This document shows, one piece after another, positions 14,002-15,587 of a DNA stretch of 15,587 nt; position 1 is the first letter of the stretch; every line of letters starts with the position of its first letter. The notes beneath the pieces were generated by a model that was not told the origin of the DNA, ran no database searches, and worked only from the letters and a program-made list of their open reading frames with translations. Source of the DNA: Leptolyngbya sp. SIO4C5 (GTDB lineage Bacteria; Cyanobacteriota; Cyanobacteriia; Phormidesmidales; Phormidesmidaceae); contig JAAHIC010000024.1 of the NCBI GenBank assembly GCA_010671965.1, positions 1-15,587 of the forward strand, in the 5' to 3' direction. Both the position numbers and the translations under genes were made by a program.

Positions 14002-14613
14002 ATGGGTCTATTTGAAGATCTCAGCCGATTTTTAGAAACGCGGCTGGATGAGTTTCTGCGAGCGCATCCCCACCTAGAGCTAATGGCGCTGGAAGAGCAG
14101 CTCCGTGGGCAGGAAGAAGACGCGATCAATTTACTGGGCGATCTGAAGCGGCGCGAGAAGCAGCTAGAAGACAGTATTCTCTCGACGGCCCAGGAAATTC
14201 AGCGCTGGCACGAACGGGTCAAGAAAGCAGAATCAGCCAATCGCCAAGATCTAGGCCGCGCTGCCCAAGAGCGGGAGGCCTCCCTATTGCGCCAGGGAAA
14301 TCATCTCTGGGGGCAGATGAAGGGCACCAAAGAGCGGATTGAACAGACCCGTGAACTGCAGCGACAGGTGCACGAGAAACGGCGAGAGCTAAAGGTGAAA
14401 ATTGCGCAAGCGGAAGCCGATCGCGCTGCTCAGCGAGCTAAAGCAACTGCTACCGCCGCCAAAGATCCGGCTGCCGCTGCTTGGGGAAATAAAGGCTGGA
14501 ATCAAAGCCCCTACACTACTTTTGATCGCCCCGTTGATCCGCTAGAAGAAACCTTTCAGCGCTGGGAAACGGAAGAAGAATTAGAAGACCTTAAGCGCCA
14601 GATGGGGCGGTAA
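14002..14613 (+). CDS. PspA-like coiled-coil protein, cyanobacterial family (possibly TIGR04376)
   Basis: This 203-residue protein is charged and predicted to be mostly coiled coil from about residue 20 to 150, with no signal peptide or transmembrane span. The start MGLFEDLSRFLETRLDEFL and the internal pattern EIQRWHERVKKAESANRQDLGRAA recall PspA/IM30 proteins (an amphipathic first helix, then REDLAR-like motifs), but it is shorter and the C-terminal 50 residues are polar and low in complexity. I recall a cyanobacteria-specific family TIGR04376 of this form but cannot verify it. AGGAA at 13991-13995, six bases before the ATG, marks the start. It follows the GspC/PilP-like gene by 15 bp, suggesting translation from one mRNA and a joint envelope-related role. 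Function unknown. Confidence 0.75.
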   Translation: MGLFEDLSRFLETRLDEFLRAHPHLELMALEEQLRGQEEDAINLLGDLKRREKQLEDSILSTAQEIQRWHERVKKAESANRQDLGRAAQEREASLLRQGNHLWGQMKGTKERIEQTRELQRQVHEKRRELKVKIAQAEADRAAQRAKATATAAKDPAAAAWGNKGWNQSPYTTFDRPVDPLEETFQRWETEEELEDLKRQMGR

Positions 14614-14655
14614 TTGTGCCTATAAGATTCTTGGCGATCGCAGCAGTTTTCTCTC

Positions 14656-14676
14656 GCTGGAGACTCTGCTTCCAGC
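14656..14676. terminator. Weak hairpin between convergent genes
   Basis: GCTGGA at 14656-14661 pairs with TCCAGC at 14671-14676, extendable by one G-T pair. It lies in the 92-bp gap between the coiled-coil gene (+) and the multicopper oxidase gene (-), where a shared terminator is expected. No T-run follows on either strand, so a role in stopping transcription is only suggested by position. A HIP1 octamer is at 14634-14641. Confidence 0.3.
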
Positions 14677-14705
14677 CAAAAGCTTAATTCATCTTTAACC
14701 ACTGA

Positions 14706-15587
14706 CTACAGCGGACGCATCTCTGAAATGGGCAGAGCAGGTTCCGAGCAGGGGCTAGGTCCACCCTGACCGACTTCAAACTGGGTCATCATGTCATGGT
14801 CTTCATGCACCAGATTGTGGCAGTGCATCATAAACTTGCCTTTGATATAGTCACCATTGCGGGTGCCAAACTGGGCTGCCACCCGGACCGTTTCAAACTC
14901 ATGAATTGCGAAGACATCCTTCCAGCCTCGTTCATGTTCTGGCGGCTGAATGCCGTTGCGATCGATGATTTGCCAGTCTACTAAATGAATATGCACCGGA
15001 TGAGTCCAGCCGCTACCCACATTAGTGAGTTCCCAAATTTCGATATCGCCGGGTTCTGGGTTGGCATCGACGCGATAGGGATTCCAGACTTTGTTATTAA
15101 TCAGCCACTGGGTTGAGCTGCGACCAAAGCGGAATGTGCGGGTGCGCACCGGACGGCCTTCGCGTTCTGCTCGCTCTAAGATTGACTCGACCGGACGGAG
15201 AACCTGGGGTAAATCGCTAGAGTCATTTGGACTGCCCGCCATCACGTCAAAGCGCATCAAGACCTGCGATCGCCCGCTGGAGTCAATATTAGTGTCTAGG
15301 GCCGGACTGCGCAGATAAACCGACGTGTCTGGCTCATAAGCCGAAAAATCAATCACAAATTCATAGCGCTCCGCCGGGAAAATTCGTAGGGTCTTGAAGG
15401 GCGATCGCCGCGTTGGCGTTAAGGGTACGGGAGCACCCAGCAGTCCGGCATCGGTGGCAATCACCGAGAGCGTTTCACCCAGGGTTTGACGCTGAGAATC
15501 GAGGCTGAGTACGAGCTGATAGGCCCTTGATACCGAGGCGTTCAATACCCGGAAGCGATACTTGCGCCGCTCAACTGGCATGTAGGG
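14706..15587 (-). CDS. Multicopper oxidase, C-terminal part (5' end outside window)
   Basis: This is the C-terminal portion of a laccase/bilirubin-oxidase/CotA-type multicopper oxidase, an enzyme that oxidises a substrate at a type 1 copper and reduces oxygen to water at a trinuclear cluster. Counting from the first visible Met (at 15581), HPVHIH at residues 194-199 supplies type 1 and trinuclear ligands, and HCHNLVHEDHDM at 253-264 supplies the HCH ligands, the type 1 Cys and His, and the axial Met264. The phrase VERRKYRFRVLNAS near the start belongs to the middle cupredoxin domain of the family. The frame stays open upstream of that Met (Pro-Tyr), so the gene continues beyond the right edge, and the first domain with its two N-terminal HxH motifs and any secretion signal are missing from view. 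HLVDWQII is closest to the bilirubin oxidase pattern. It is likely periplasmic; substrate unknown. Confidence 0.92.
   Translation of the reverse strand, partial: PYMPVERRKYRFRVLNASVSRAYQLVLSLDSQRQTLGETLSVIATDAGLLGAPVPLTPTRRSPFKTLRIFPAERYEFVIDFSAYEPDTSVYLRSPALDTNIDSSGRSQVLMRFDVMAGSPNDSSDLPQVLRPVESILERAEREGRPVRTRTFRFGRSSTQWLINNKVWNPYRVDANPEPGDIEIWELTNVGSGWTHPVHIHLVDWQIIDRNGIQPPEHERGWKDVFAIHEFETVRVAAQFGTRNGDYIKGKFMMHCHNLVHEDHDMMTQFEVGQGGPSPCSEPALPISEMRPL

Larger units (their letters stand above)
205..15408. repeat. Dispersed HIP1 octamers (GCGATCGC)
   Basis: At least 22 copies of the palindrome GCGATCGC are seen, starting at 205, 1555, 1719, 2007, 3137, 3767, 4379, 5280, 5412, 5621, 6088, 6687, 7478, 8807, 11221, 11509, 11522, 12062, 13452, 13820, 14634 and 15401. 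They lie in coding and non-coding DNA alike, including inside the origin. Such over-representation is a known mark of many cyanobacterial genomes. My count was by eye and may miss some. Confidence 0.95.

Noticed and set aside
1..15587. CRISPR arrays, tRNA or rRNA genes, insertion sequences
   Set aside because: I saw no regularly spaced direct repeats, no tRNA cloverleaf or rRNA sequence, and no transposase gene or terminal inverted repeats.

Overview
The window is chromosomal DNA from a cyanobacterium. The strongest sign is the HIP1 octamer GCGATCGC, which I counted by eye at least 22 times in 15.6 kb, where about 0.2 would be expected by chance. Supporting this are a FurC/PerR-like Fur regulator without CxxC motifs, a kinase-ATPase-GAF-cyclase giant protein of a cyanobacterial type, and DnaA boxes of the form TTTTCCACA. 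I cannot name the genus.

The most important element is a probable chromosomal replication origin at about 3050-3320, next to dnaN, where the origin of Synechococcus elongatus also lies. It holds seven exact TTTTCCACA boxes, two boxes with one mismatch and one degenerate box. On its dnaN side the order AT-rich tract, TAGTAGTAGTAG, GGGGC, then two abutting boxes reproduces the layout of the basal unwinding element (DnaA-trio) described for Bacillus subtilis.

Layout from left to right: a YgjP-like zinc metallopeptidase (+) and a Fur-family regulator (+), which converge on a previously unlisted 24-codon membrane micropeptide gene (-) and dnaN (-). The origin follows. To its right all five genes run rightwards, away from the origin: an acetoacetate-decarboxylase-fold protein and a large FAD-dependent desaturase-like oxidoreductase that look like a metabolic pair; a 1797-residue Ser/Thr kinase, AAA/TPR, GAF and class III adenylate cyclase fusion; then a two-gene operon of a proline-rich membrane protein with a GspC/PilP-like C-terminal domain and a PspA-like coiled-coil protein. 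The window closes with the C-terminal two thirds or so of a multicopper oxidase (-), cut by the right edge.

Functional links: dnaN and the origin belong together as replication functions. The decarboxylase-fold/oxidoreductase pair may share a substrate. The kinase-cyclase probably links sensing to cAMP production. The Fur regulator has no obvious target gene here, and the multicopper oxidase is a separate convergent unit.
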